Shown here: one piece after another, positions 29,473-39,138 of the stretch
Layout of the letters: every line of letters begins with the position of its first letter
How positions within the stretch are numbered: the stretch's first letter is position 1
NCBI RefSeq assembly: GCF_002964765.1
Contig: NZ_PQCF01000006.1
Location: 335,910-399,909 of the forward strand
Reading direction: 5' to 3'
Length of the DNA stretch: 64,000 nucleotides
DNA from: Pseudoalteromonas sp. T1lg88
GTDB taxonomy: Bacteria > Pseudomonadota > Gammaproteobacteria > Enterobacterales > Alteromonadaceae
Notes under the pieces: model-generated
Seen by the model: the letters and a program-made list of their open reading frames with translations, nothing else
What the model was told of the DNA's origin: nothing
Database searches by the model: none
Program-made: the position numbers and the translations under genes

Positions 29473-30453
29473 ATGAAGATTCAATATTTAGCACCTATCG
29501 CCTTTCTAGCCAGTGGCAGTGCCTTCGCCGATTTAGGTGAGGCGGGCTGGAGTGGCGACGTATCCTTTATGGCCAGTGCCCGCAGCCACAAAAGTAACCT
29601 CTACAGCGGTGATGATGAGGTCAAAAATGGCACCTTGAATAGCAAGGGCAACAAAGAAGACGACGTAGTTGCCTTCCCTATCGGGTCGGTCAAATACACC
29701 TTTGGCGATACCAATAACCAGCAATTTTTTATTAACGGCGAAACCCGTGATGGTGTGCGCACCGGGTTATTCTCCGTGGCCTTAGGTTACCGCGTGGAAG
29801 TGGGCGAGAAATCCACCCTGGCCGTGGCTCTGATCCCCAACGTGATCGCCGATGAAGTATGGCGCGACCCCTATATGACCGACGAGCGCCGCCACGACAC
29901 AGATATGGGTGATGACGCGGTGCGCATTACTTATAACAACATTCTCGATACCAACTTTTACGCCCAATTAACCGGTTTTAGCCGCGAGGTTGACGATGAG
30001 GATTCGGGCCTCAACAGCTACTCGGCGTTTCAAGACCAGCTAGAGCGTGAAGGCGACGGTTACTACCTCGAAGCCGGTTATGTGTTTGATCTAGGCCCAC
30101 AGTCAAAATTCAAACTAGGCGCCAACTATAACGATTTCGATGCCGATGGCGATGCCATGTCTCTTGATGGTTACGGCGTAGAGCTAACCTACACCGCGGT
30201 ATTCGGTAATCACTCTTTGGCCCTGTCAGCACGCTACCGCAGTACGGAAAACGATGAAATGAACCCCATTTTCAATCAGGTACAAGAAGACGATCGGTAC
30301 TCGGCCATCCTGGCTTACAGCTACGACAAAATTGAGGGCTGGGACAATTGGTCAATTGTCGCCTCCGGTGGTACACGTCGCACCGACTCCAATATTGAGT
30401 TTTACGATGAAACCGAAAACTTTGCCGCCATGGGTCTGCGCTACCGTTTTTAA
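29473..30453 (+). CDS. DUF2860-like outer-membrane beta-barrel protein
   Basis: This 326-aa protein has a signal peptide (residues 1-19, cleaved after SAFA) and alternating short amphipathic strands ending in a terminal phenylalanine (YRF), the hallmark of outer-membrane beta-barrels. Sequence character and length resemble the DUF2860 family of marine gammaproteobacteria. It is rich in aspartate and glutamate in the loops (DDEDSG, DERRHDTDMGDD). The TetR gene just upstream and the shared operator suggest induction by a small molecule, so a role in uptake or export of a lipophilic compound is possible but unproven. Confidence 0.75.
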   Translation: MKIQYLAPIAFLASGSAFADLGEAGWSGDVSFMASARSHKSNLYSGDDEVKNGTLNSKGNKEDDVVAFPIGSVKYTFGDTNNQQFFINGETRDGVRTGLFSVALGYRVEVGEKSTLAVALIPNVIADEVWRDPYMTDERRHDTDMGDDAVRITYNNILDTNFYAQLTGFSREVDDEDSGLNSYSAFQDQLEREGDGYYLEAGYVFDLGPQSKFKLGANYNDFDADGDAMSLDGYGVELTYTAVFGNHSLALSARYRSTENDEMNPIFNQVQEDDRYSAILAYSYDKIEGWDNWSIVASGGTRRTDSNIEFYDETENFAAMGLRYRF

Positions 30454-30483
30454 AGCTAAGAGCGATGCACAAGGACGTGATTT

Positions 30484-30509
30484 AAAGCGAGCTAGATGCT
30501 CGCTTTTTT
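30484..30509 (+). terminator. Rho-independent terminator of the DUF2860-like gene
   Basis: A 9-bp stem AAAGCGAGC/GCTCGCTTT with loop TAGAT is followed by a T-run. Confidence 0.85.
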
Positions 30510-30638
30510 CATTTTTATAGCGCCAAAACCTAGTGCTGATCTTGCCTATTTCGCCAAAACCTAAGGCCCGGCTCACACTTAGTCATTTTCCTCACTAAAC
30601 TCATACTAGAAAAGCGAGTTATTTTGTGAGTTTATTTT

Positions 30639-32042
30639 ATGGCTAAAATTACATTTCATGGCGCGGCGCAAGAAGTAACAGGCTCATGTCATCTGCTCTC
30701 CACACCGGCTCTTGGTGAAGTGTTACTCGATTGCGGCATGTTGCAAGGCATGAGAGGCAAACATAAGGTATCCAAAAAGCAGTTTACCTTTAATCCCAAG
30801 AGCATAGATGCCGTTATTTTATCCCATGCCCATTTAGACCATTCCGGCCGTTTACCCTCTTTAGTTCATGATGGCTTTGAAGGCCCCATCTATTGCACCG
30901 AAGCAACCTCACAGTTACTCCCTGTGATGCTTTTAGACGCCCTGGGTCTGTATGAAAACGATCTGATGCGGGAAAACCGCAGGTTAATGCGCAAGGGCAA
31001 GCCAGAAATTGAGCCTCTGTATTCTAAAGCCGACGTCTTAAAGGTGTTCGATTTACTTAAGCCCATCGCTTATAAAGAAAAGAAACAATTAGGGGATGGG
31101 GCCTTACTGTGCTTCTACGATGCCGGACATATTCTCGGCTCGGCCATTGTGGAATTAAAATTCGATGATGAGGGTCTACAAAAAACCTTGGTTTTCTCTG
31201 GGGATTTAGGCAACAAGGACACCCTGCTGATGAATGATCCCACCTTGCTTGAACATGCCGATATAGTTCTTATGGAAGGCACCTATGGCGATCGGGAGCA
31301 TAAGTCACTCGGCGATACCCTAACCCAGTTTAAAGAGGTATTACACCAAGCGTTTGAAAATGGCGGTAATGTGATGATCCCAGCCTTTGCCGTGGGCCGT
31401 ACCCAGGAGCTATTGCTGTATCTGGGTAAATTGCAGATGGCCGGTGAACTGGATAACTGGCAAATCTTTTTAGACAGTCCGATGGCGATAGAGGTCACGC
31501 AAATTTACGATCAGTGGCTGCCTACCTTGGATTGTGAAGGGGTTAAACCCTTATGCACGGGGGAGCAAACCCTGCTGAAAAACTTTCTTTCCACCCTGCA
31601 TTTAATGGTGAGCGCCGAAGAATCCATGTCCATTAATAAGATCAGCAAGGGCGCGCTTATAATTGCCGGTAGCGGCATGTGTACCGGCGGGCGTATTACC
31701 CACCACTTTAAGCACCGTATTTGGGACAGTCGCAACACCTTAATTTTTGTTGGTTTTCAGGCCTACGGTACGCTCGGGCGCATACTGGTTGAAGGTGCGC
31801 AGCACATTAAACTCTTTGGTGACGATTTTATTGTTAAGGCCAATGTAGAAACCCTGGGCGGCTTTTCTGCTCATGCCGGACAAAGGGAACTGATTAACTG
31901 GGTCGCCAATTTTAAAAGCTTTCCCAAGGTGGTGTTGGTCCATGGCGAACCGGATGCCCTCACGGCACTGTCAGAAAAACTGCTACAAGAGCACAATATT
32001 AAAGCCGAGATACCCATTTTAGGACAAAGCATCGAGTTTTAA
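30639..32042 (+). CDS. Metallo-beta-lactamase/beta-CASP fold RNase-like protein
   Basis: This 467-aa protein belongs to the metallo-beta-lactamase superfamily with a beta-CASP domain, the architecture of the CPSF73/Ysh1-type nucleases. The dinuclear zinc site is HAHLDHSG (near residue 66), with DAGHILGS near 163 and FSGDLG near 187; the beta-CASP region includes PAFAVGRTQELL near 247 and SGMCTGGRI near 347. The C-terminal motif GGFSAHAGQ and the VHGEP strand complete the active site. Bacterial members are poorly studied, so an RNA-processing role is inference. It ends just before the RNase P RNA gene on the other strand. Confidence 0.88.
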   Translation: MAKITFHGAAQEVTGSCHLLSTPALGEVLLDCGMLQGMRGKHKVSKKQFTFNPKSIDAVILSHAHLDHSGRLPSLVHDGFEGPIYCTEATSQLLPVMLLDALGLYENDLMRENRRLMRKGKPEIEPLYSKADVLKVFDLLKPIAYKEKKQLGDGALLCFYDAGHILGSAIVELKFDDEGLQKTLVFSGDLGNKDTLLMNDPTLLEHADIVLMEGTYGDREHKSLGDTLTQFKEVLHQAFENGGNVMIPAFAVGRTQELLLYLGKLQMAGELDNWQIFLDSPMAIEVTQIYDQWLPTLDCEGVKPLCTGEQTLLKNFLSTLHLMVSAEESMSINKISKGALIIAGSGMCTGGRITHHFKHRIWDSRNTLIFVGFQAYGTLGRILVEGAQHIKLFGDDFIVKANVETLGGFSAHAGQRELINWVANFKSFPKVVLVHGEPDALTALSEKLLQEHNIKAEIPILGQSIEF

Positions 32043-32077
32043 TGGGGTTGTAATTTGTCGAACTAAGGTGAGATCCC

Positions 32078-32103
32078 AAAAGCCGCCTGAATAATCAGGC
32101 GGC
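32078..32103 (-). terminator. Rho-independent terminator of rnpB
   Basis: A 9-bp perfect stem GCCGCCTGA/TCAGGCGGC with loop ATAA (plus-strand reading) ends in TTTT on the minus strand, directly after the RNase P RNA. Confidence 0.85.
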
Positions 32104-32111
32104 CATGGAAT

Positions 32112-32482
<371 letters not shown>

Positions 32483-32488
32483 GGCGCT

Positions 32489-32494
32489 ATTATA
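32489..32494 (-). promoter_or_regulatory. -10 element of the rnpB promoter
   Basis: A perfect TATAAT lies on the minus strand seven bases before the estimated RNA 5' end. No good -35 was seen at the right distance. Confidence 0.65.
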
Positions 32495-32522
32495 CCTATT
32501 TACGCCTAACTAGCCAGCACGA

Positions 32523-33392
32523 TCACTCCTGCTCCAGCATGCTTTTATAGAGGGCATTTTTCTTAAGGCCAAAATAATCGGCGGCAACGCCACAGGCTTT
32601 TTTAAGCGGCATATCCGCTTTTAACAGTTCGATAAGGCGAATGGCCTCAGGGTCAATATCTGTTTTGTCCGCCACCTTGCCCGGCAGCATAAGCACTATT
32701 TCCCCTTTTTGACGAGCCGGATCTTCTTCTAAGAAGGCGATCAGCTCAACCACAGTGCCGCTGAAAAAGGTTTCAAAGCTTTTGGTCAGCTCCTTGGCCA
32801 GTACAACCTGCTGTTGCTCACCCAAAGCCTGCTGTAAATCGTCCAAGCTGGCCATAATCCTGTGCGTGCTCTCATACATTATGCTAGTGATACCCGTGCT
32901 ATGAGCTTGCTCATAGAACTCTTGGCGAGCCTTGCTCTTAGCTGGTAAAAAGCCAACGAACTGGAATTTATCCGTGGGTAATCCAGAGCAGCTTACCGCG
33001 GCAATGGCGGCGCAGGCACCTGGAATAGGCGTGACCCGAGCACCTCTGGCGCGACACAGACTCACTAGGGCATAGCCTGGATCGCTAATAAGCGGCGTGC
33101 CGGCATCGCTAACCAAGGCGACATTCAGCCCCTCTTCAAGCCACTGCAGAATTTGCTGTGCTTTTTGCTTTTCATTATGGTCGTGCAGAGCCATAGTGCG
33201 CTTACTGATCCCCAAATGCGATAACAGCTTAGCGGTATGACGGGTGTCTTCAGCCGCGATTAAGTCGACCTCGGCTAGGGTTTTGATTGCACGCTGGCTG
33301 ATGTCATCTAAATTACCTATGGGCGTGGCAACTATATATAAGGTGCCGGCGTTTGTGTGGGGATGATGGGTTGAAATATCCGCATTGGACAT
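32523..33392 (-). CDS. rsmI: 16S rRNA (cytidine(1402)-2'-O)-methyltransferase RsmI
   Basis: RsmI makes the 2'-O-methyl group on C1402 of 16S rRNA, complementing RsmH encoded in the dcw cluster. The protein of about 289 aa belongs to the tetrapyrrole methylase fold, with GTLYIVATPIGNLDDIS near residue 15, AAEDTRHTAKLL near 46 and VSDAGTPLISDPGY near 94. The start at 33392 is chosen because AGGAG lies seven bases upstream. The ATG at 33407 includes that site in its own codons. The gene is divergent from lpoA with only 42 bases between them. Confidence 0.95.
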   Translation of the reverse strand: MSNADISTHHPHTNAGTLYIVATPIGNLDDISQRAIKTLAEVDLIAAEDTRHTAKLLSHLGISKRTMALHDHNEKQKAQQILQWLEEGLNVALVSDAGTPLISDPGYALVSLCRARGARVTPIPGACAAIAAVSCSGLPTDKFQFVGFLPAKSKARQEFYEQAHSTGITSIMYESTHRIMASLDDLQQALGEQQQVVLAKELTKSFETFFSGTVVELIAFLEEDPARQKGEIVLMLPGKVADKTDIDPEAIRLIELLKADMPLKKACGVAADYFGLKKNALYKSMLEQE

Positions 33393-33434
33393 TGAGCTCT
33401 CCTGCATCAGTCAGTAAGATAAGCGAATCACACT

Positions 33435-35399
33435 ATGGCCAATTGGAACACAAAGACTGTGCGACTCAAATCGATTGCTGGTTTAGTGCTATTGTCAGGC
33501 TTATCCGCCTGCAGCACAACACAAAAGCCCCAAGAAAATATAAATACCACGACAAATATCATCGCCCCGGCCGAACCCGAGGTTTTGTCGGCTCAGCAGC
33601 TCTATAGTCAGGCGCTGGAATTAAAGGGTGACCAGCAGCGATTTAAACTGGTGGCAGCACAGAAGCAAGCCCTTGCCGAGCAAGATTGGCAAACCTTGCA
33701 GGATGTCAGCGATACCCTGCTAAAGAAGCATCCACGCTGGCATACACAAGCCTTACTGGTCCGTGCCTATGCACAAATAAAACTAGGCAATCCGAATAAC
33801 GCCTTACGCGAAAGTGCCTCGGTGCAAGCTCAGCTCAGCACCCCAGAGCATTTTTATTGGCATCAATTGGTGCAGGGAGCAACCTACGCCTATATGCGTT
33901 TAAATAATCAGGCCGTGCCTTTTTTACTACGCGCTTCGGAAAGTGCCGACCGTTACGGTATTGATGACGCCGAAGTTAACCCGCTGCTGTGGCAAAGCCT
34001 GCAAGGACTTACCACTGAACAACTGCAAGGCTTTAACAACGGCTCCAGTATCCAGCAAGGCTGGATACAGCTGGCGCTTATTAAACAGCTTTATCTTGGC
34101 CAACCGGTGGAATTACACAGCGCTTCCAATAATTGGCAGCGTCGTAATCCAGATCACCCAGCCAGCTTTGCCCTGGATGAGAAAGTTGCCCAGCTAATGC
34201 AGGTCGAACCTTATAAGGTTGCCAACCTTGGCGTTTTTCTTCCTCTCAGTGGTGGTAACCGCACCCTGGGGGAAGCGGTTAAAAACGGCGTGATTGCGGC
34301 GTTGGACAAGCATAAATTTAATGATGTGTATTTTATTGATGCCAATCTTAGCAACGAAGAAATTCAAGCGGCCATCAGTGCTAATAATATCGACTTCGCC
34401 ATAGGCCCGCTGTTAAAGGGCAATATCAATCGCTTTGAACAACAGGCGCTGCTCGAAGGCATCCCCAGCATCTACCTAAACCGCAGCGATTACCTGCGCC
34501 AGTCATCGCAGCACTTTTATTTTGCCTTGGCGCCGGAGCACGAGCTGGATCAAGCCCTGCAACACTTTATGGCTCAAGGCTTTAAAAAGCCGCTGATTTT
34601 GGCCAGCAATGATCGCTCGGGCACGCGTTTAAGTGAATACTTCAGCACTCAATGGCTGCGTTATAACGAGCAGGCTCCCTTGGTGGGCTTGTTCGATGAC
34701 AATAAGGCCATGGAGCAGGTGATAAGCGATATCCTTGAAGTTGGCCAAAGTGAAGCCCGCATCGAGCTCATTGAAAGCCTGTTTAAGCAAAAGGTGGAAA
34801 GCGAAACCCGCTCACGCCGTGATATCGACGTGATCTACCTGCTTGCCGATGCCACACAAACACGCTTGTTAAAACCTTATTTAGATGTCAATGTCAGCAC
34901 CTTTGTCGATCGCATTCCCCTGTATGCCAGCTCTAAGAGTCATAGCACGCAAATAGACAGCAGCGACAAGCGCGACCTGAACGGCTTATACTTTACCGAG
35001 CTGCCCTGGATGCTGCCGACGACAGGCGTAAATAATATGACCAACCGTCAGCTTAAAGAAACTGTGCAAGGGCTGTGGCCAAATCAGGCCGATATAGAGC
35101 AACGCCTGTTTGCCATGGGCTATGATGCTATCACTGTTATTCCAGAGCTGCGCCAGTTAAGCATGCTACCGGGTAAAAGCCTGCCAGGATTAACAGGACA
35201 ATTAAGCGTAAACAGCGAGGGCGAGGTGGTACGTCACCTGGCTTGGGCTCATTATCAGTCGCGGCAAATCGCCCCGGTGAATCTTGAGCATATCAGCCCA
35301 ACGCCACTGTTAAGGCAAGAGTTAAAGCAGGACCCAGAGCAACAGCCGCAAGAGGAATCAAGCGATGTTTTGGCTACCGAAGGAATGGCGCAACACTAG
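33435..35399 (+). CDS. lpoA: Penicillin-binding protein activator LpoA
   Basis: LpoA is an outer-membrane lipoprotein that reaches through the periplasm and stimulates the transpeptidase of PBP1a, whose gene lies at 42 kb. The 654-aa protein has a lipoprotein signal peptide with the lipobox LSAC (cysteine near residue 26), a helical TPR-like N-terminal half and a C-terminal domain related to periplasmic binding proteins (GVFLPLSGGNRTLGEAVKNG near 266). The last 40 residues are rich in Q and E. Its end overlaps yraN by 35 bases. Confidence 0.93.
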   Translation: MANWNTKTVRLKSIAGLVLLSGLSACSTTQKPQENINTTTNIIAPAEPEVLSAQQLYSQALELKGDQQRFKLVAAQKQALAEQDWQTLQDVSDTLLKKHPRWHTQALLVRAYAQIKLGNPNNALRESASVQAQLSTPEHFYWHQLVQGATYAYMRLNNQAVPFLLRASESADRYGIDDAEVNPLLWQSLQGLTTEQLQGFNNGSSIQQGWIQLALIKQLYLGQPVELHSASNNWQRRNPDHPASFALDEKVAQLMQVEPYKVANLGVFLPLSGGNRTLGEAVKNGVIAALDKHKFNDVYFIDANLSNEEIQAAISANNIDFAIGPLLKGNINRFEQQALLEGIPSIYLNRSDYLRQSSQHFYFALAPEHELDQALQHFMAQGFKKPLILASNDRSGTRLSEYFSTQWLRYNEQAPLVGLFDDNKAMEQVISDILEVGQSEARIELIESLFKQKVESETRSRRDIDVIYLLADATQTRLLKPYLDVNVSTFVDRIPLYASSKSHSTQIDSSDKRDLNGLYFTELPWMLPTTGVNNMTNRQLKETVQGLWPNQADIEQRLFAMGYDAITVIPELRQLSMLPGKSLPGLTGQLSVNSEGEVVRHLAWAHYQSRQIAPVNLEHISPTPLLRQELKQDPEQQPQEESSDVLATEGMAQH

Positions 35400-35736
35400 A
35401 GCAAAAGGACAACACTACGAGCTGCTGGCCGAGGACTATTTAAAGAAGCAGGGCCTGACGCCGGTCGCTCGTAATTATAATTGTCGCTACGGCGAGTTAG
35501 ACCTGATCATGAAAGAAGGGCTAACCTGGGTGTTTGTCGAGGTTAAGTTTCGCCGCCAAGCTGGCTTTGGTGGTGCACTCAATGCCTTAACGGAGCAAAA
35601 AAGGCAGCGACTAAGGCGCACCATAGCCCATTATGTACAAAAGCATAACTTGGCGCACTGTATACTCCGCGCCGACTATGTGGCCATTGAAGGCCAGTCG
35701 GCACCCCAATTTCACTGGATAAAAAACGTACTATAA
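35365..35736 (+). CDS. yraN: UPF0102 family protein YraN
   Basis: This 123-aa protein has a restriction-endonuclease-like fold. The nuclease-type motif is GELDLIMKEG followed by VFVEVKFRR (residues 44-66), and the N-terminus RAKGQHYELLAEDYLKKQGL is typical. The in vivo role is not established. The start has AGAGGA upstream and overlaps the lpoA end by 35 bases, and the stop is directly followed by diaA. Confidence 0.92.
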   Translation: MFWLPKEWRNTRAKGQHYELLAEDYLKKQGLTPVARNYNCRYGELDLIMKEGLTWVFVEVKFRRQAGFGGALNALTEQKRQRLRRTIAHYVQKHNLAHCILRADYVAIEGQSAPQFHWIKNVL

Positions 35737-36327
35737 ATGCAGGAACAAATTAAAGAGCTTTTTACCGAAAGCATCCAAGCGCAAATTGCCGCCGGAGAGG
35801 TATTACCCGGAGTTTTGGAATCGGCGTCACTTAGCATTGCCCAAGCACTGATCAATGGCAATAAACTGCTTTGCTGTGGCGCTTCCAGCTGCCATATGCT
35901 GAGCGATCATTTTGCCGCCTTGCTGGTAAACTTTTTCGAAACAGAACGCCCTTGTTTGCCAGCCATTTCCTTATCACCACAGGCATTAAACCTAAGCTCA
36001 CAACCCAGTACTAACCGCAGCCGAGATATTTTTGCTAGGCAGATACGAGCGCTGGGTGAGCAAGGTGACCTGCTGCTGGTACTCGCCATTAACGGTAATG
36101 AAAAAACGGTGATCAGCGCCGTTGAAGCCGCCTTAACCAAGGATATGACGGTGATCGCCTTAGTTGGCGATGATGGAGGCGAATTAGCCGGATTACTGAG
36201 CGCTAATGACGTGGAAATTCGCATCCCCGCCAAGCGGCCAAGTCGTATTTTAGAATCACACCTTGTCAATCTGCACTGCCTTAGTGAGCTTGTTGACATG
36301 ACGCTGTTTCCTCAGGGAGAAAACTAA
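35737..36327 (+). CDS. diaA: DnaA initiator-associating protein DiaA
   Basis: DiaA is a SIS-domain protein that in Escherichia coli binds several DnaA molecules and helps timely initiation at oriC. The 196-aa protein covers one SIS domain (LINGNKLLCCGASSCHMLSDHFA at about residues 38-60, then LLLVLAINGNEKTVISAVEAA near 112-132). It is close in sequence to sedoheptulose-7-phosphate isomerase GmhA, but the neighbourhood lpoA-yraN-diaA-dolP identifies it. It abuts yraN with no gap and dolP follows immediately. Confidence 0.93.
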   Translation: MQEQIKELFTESIQAQIAAGEVLPGVLESASLSIAQALINGNKLLCCGASSCHMLSDHFAALLVNFFETERPCLPAISLSPQALNLSSQPSTNRSRDIFARQIRALGEQGDLLLVLAINGNEKTVISAVEAALTKDMTVIALVGDDGGELAGLLSANDVEIRIPAKRPSRILESHLVNLHCLSELVDMTLFPQGEN

Positions 36328-36897
36328 ATGAATAATAAGAGTCTTATCGCAGTTCTCGTTGGCACCTTATTGCTGCAAGGCTGTGCCGCCGCCGTAGTCG
36401 CCGGTACTGCAGGTGCAGTCACCGCTGCCAATGATCGCCGCACCATAGGCAGCCAGATAGACGATAACAATATAGAAATTAAAGCCACTTTAGCCATCAA
36501 GGAGCGCATCGGCCAACGAGATGATGCCAATGTCACAGTGGTAAGCTATAACGGCATCGTCTTGCTACTCGGCCAGGTGCCCAGCGAGCAGATGAAGTCA
36601 CAGGCCCAAAGTGCCGCCGAGGGTGCCGATGGCTTACGTCGCCTGCATAACCAGTTGCGCCTGGGCTCACCGACCAGCATCAGTACACAAAGCCACGACG
36701 CCTGGCTCACCTCTAAGGTGAAAACTCAGCTCTTAGCGGCAGACGATGTCAGTGGTAACAATATTAAGGTGGTCACAGAAAATGCCGAGGTCTTCTTAAT
36801 GGGTCTGGTTAGCAAAACCGAAGCCGAACGTGCGGTGCAAATTGCCCGTAATATCTCCGGTGTTGAGCGCGTGATCAAGGTGTTCGAGTACATCTAA
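36328..36897 (+). CDS. dolP: Division/outer-membrane stress-associated lipoprotein DolP
   Basis: DolP is an outer-membrane lipoprotein with two BON domains that supports envelope integrity and, in Escherichia coli, septal amidase function. The 189-aa protein has a signal peptide ending LLLQGC (cysteine near residue 19), BON1 at about 45-113 and BON2 at about 123-189 (GLVSKTEAERAVQIARNISG). In some genomes it is called yraP. It is the last gene of the operon and a terminator follows. Confidence 0.93.
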   Translation: MNNKSLIAVLVGTLLLQGCAAAVVAGTAGAVTAANDRRTIGSQIDDNNIEIKATLAIKERIGQRDDANVTVVSYNGIVLLLGQVPSEQMKSQAQSAAEGADGLRRLHNQLRLGSPTSISTQSHDAWLTSKVKTQLLAADDVSGNNIKVVTENAEVFLMGLVSKTEAERAVQIARNISGVERVIKVFEYI

Positions 36898-36922
36898 TAG
36901 CCTCTAAAATATTCGCCATATT

Positions 36923-36948
36923 AAAGGCCACTGCAAAGTGGCCTTTTT
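36923..36948 (+). terminator. Rho-independent terminator of the lpoA-dolP operon
   Basis: A 10-bp stem AAAGGCCACT/AGTGGCCTTT with loop GCAA is followed by a T-run. Confidence 0.88.
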
Positions 36949-36973
36949 CATGTCTAACGCTTTATAGCAGGCA

Positions 36974-37004
36974 TAAAAAAAGCCACTCTGATGAGTGGCT
37001 TTTT
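36974..37004. terminator. Bidirectional terminator facing pilQ
   Basis: AAAAGCCACTC and GAGTGGCTTTT form a stem around TGAT and carry A/T-runs on both sides. It ends the pil operon on the minus strand and backs up the dolP terminator. Confidence 0.85.
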
Positions 37005-37019
37005 ACTAAGCTGTGAGGT

Positions 37020-39119
37020 TTACAGCGTACTCTCTACCATGATCTTCGGCGTTACGAAGATAAGCAGTTCACGCTTCTCGTTACGCTCACTGGTTGAGCG
37101 GAACAGGGCGCCTAGGTAAGGAACGTCGCCCAGTAGCGGTACCTTACGAGCTGAGTTGATGATCTGCTGCTGGTAAATACCACCTAGCACCACGGTTTGA
37201 CCGTTTTCAACCAGCACCTGAGTCTCGATACGTTGAGTATCGATAGCTACCGCCGGACCCGTTGCCGTGTCTACGGTGTCGCCTCGGGTATCCTGCGTGA
37301 TAGCCAGGTCAAGGATAACCTTGTTATCAGGAGTGATATGCGGAGTAACCTCCAGGCTTAGCACTGCCTTTTTAAAGGTAACCGTTGTTGCACCACTTGA
37401 AGCCGACTGCACATATGGGATTTCAGTACCCTGTTCGATGCGCGCCTTTTTCTGGTTTGCTGTAGTGATACGCGGGCTGGCGATGATCTCACCCTTGTTC
37501 TCTTGCTCCAGAGCAGATAACTCAAGGTCAATCAATTGGCCATTTGCTAACTTAGCCACGTGCATACCAATGCTACCCGCAGGATTAGCAATTGGTAGGT
37601 TAACGTTTAGGCGGTCACCGAGGCTTGGAGTGCCATTGTAAGCAATGTCGTTTGCACCGATTAGGTTACCCGATACACCTGTTACTGTACCCGTTGCCCC
37701 AGGAAATGACGTACCATTTCCCCAGCCGCCATTACCATCACTGAAGCCCCAACGAATACCCAGGTCTTCTTGGATATTATCGCGTACCGTTACCATACGT
37801 GACTCGATAACAACCTGCTTCACCGCTACGTCTAGGGTCTCAACCATACGGCGCACGTTTTCGATGCTCTTGGCCGTATCCTTGATTAATAAGGTGTTGG
37901 TACGGGCATCAACCGACACGCTACCACGGTTAGATAGAATGCTGTTTACATCGGTTTGCAGTAGGTCAGCAAATTCCTGTGCCTTGGCATAGTTAAGCTG
38001 AATATACTCGCTGTATAGCGGCTCCAGGTCTTCAACTTGCTGCTTGGCTTTTAACTCTTTCGCTTCACGAGCAGCCAATTCTTCGGTTGGAGCAACCATC
38101 AGAATCGAACCTTCCATACGCTTATCCAGGCCTTTTACTCGTAGTACGATATCAAGGGCTTGGTCCCAAGGAACACCGTCTAAACGTAGGGTGATATTAC
38201 CTGAAACCGAATCGCTCACTACTAGGTTGAAACCATTGTAGTCGGCGATGATCTGCAATACCGCACGGATAGAGATATCCTGGAAGTTCAATGACATAGG
38301 GCGACCTTGGTAGTCTTTGCCATTGCCAAGAAAGCTGCGCTTCGACTCATCTTTTTCCAAGGTAATGGTAAAGATGTTGTCAAGTTGCTGATAGTTATAA
38401 TCGAATGCGTCTGTGGTGTCGATTTCGATGCGGCTGTTAGAACCTTCTTTAAAGGTTTCTACCATGCTCACCACGGTACCGAAGTCCATAACATCCAATT
38501 GATACAGCAGGTCGTCAATGATATCCGTATTGTGGAATTCAACAACTACCTTGCCCGCTTGTTCTTGTACGTCGATAGCGGCCATGTTTTCTTGTAAGAA
38601 TACCAATACGCGCGCTTCACCCTTTTCGCCGCGACGGAAATCCAAGGCTTGAATACGGTTGATGTAGTTAGCACCTTCGTTTTCTTCAGCAATGGTTTGC
38701 GATGCGTCTTGTACTGGGTTATCGGAAACGTGTAAATAGAACAGGTTTTTATCTATACGCGTCTGATAAATCTTCAGGCGATCTAGGAATACAGTTACCT
38801 TAAAGCCGTCATTAACGAACTCGCTGGTTACCTTCTCTACGCCGGCCTTATTGATCAGTACTTCTTCAAGGCTTTGCTCATAATCAGCCTCATCAAAGAA
38901 AAGCTCAATACGCGCTGGCTCACTGAATACCTGAATTTGCGGTTCGATATAGATTTCTTCATCGAATACAAACTCGACCTCAGTTTCACCTTCCAGCAAT
39001 GGGTTATAACGAACGTCGTACAACAAGGGTACGGCGGTCGCAAAACTCGACATAAACAGGGTAGCTACTGCGAGTACCAAAGAATAGATACGATTCATTT
39101 TGAATGCGTTATTTTGCAT
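37020..39119 (-). CDS. pilQ: Type IV pilus secretin PilQ
   Basis: PilQ forms the outer-membrane secretin pore through which type IV pili pass. The protein has a signal peptide (cleaved near FATA/VP), two AMIN-type peptidoglycan-binding regions, an STN/N0 domain with ISIRAVLQIIADYNGFN near the middle, the N1 domain and the C-terminal secretin domain (GEIIASPRITTANQKKA, VPLLGDVPYLGALFRS). I favour the start at 39119, which has AAGGTAA eight bases upstream; a longer form from 39158 would overlap pilP by 20 bases and push the signal peptide inward. It is the last gene of pilMNOPQ. Confidence 0.95.
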   Translation of the reverse strand: MQNNAFKMNRIYSLVLAVATLFMSSFATAVPLLYDVRYNPLLEGETEVEFVFDEEIYIEPQIQVFSEPARIELFFDEADYEQSLEEVLINKAGVEKVTSEFVNDGFKVTVFLDRLKIYQTRIDKNLFYLHVSDNPVQDASQTIAEENEGANYINRIQALDFRRGEKGEARVLVFLQENMAAIDVQEQAGKVVVEFHNTDIIDDLLYQLDVMDFGTVVSMVETFKEGSNSRIEIDTTDAFDYNYQQLDNIFTITLEKDESKRSFLGNGKDYQGRPMSLNFQDISIRAVLQIIADYNGFNLVVSDSVSGNITLRLDGVPWDQALDIVLRVKGLDKRMEGSILMVAPTEELAAREAKELKAKQQVEDLEPLYSEYIQLNYAKAQEFADLLQTDVNSILSNRGSVSVDARTNTLLIKDTAKSIENVRRMVETLDVAVKQVVIESRMVTVRDNIQEDLGIRWGFSDGNGGWGNGTSFPGATGTVTGVSGNLIGANDIAYNGTPSLGDRLNVNLPIANPAGSIGMHVAKLANGQLIDLELSALEQENKGEIIASPRITTANQKKARIEQGTEIPYVQSASSGATTVTFKKAVLSLEVTPHITPDNKVILDLAITQDTRGDTVDTATGPAVAIDTQRIETQVLVENGQTVVLGGIYQQQIINSARKVPLLGDVPYLGALFRSTSERNEKRELLIFVTPKIMVESTL

Positions 39120-39138
39120 TGTGCTGTTACCTTGATTT

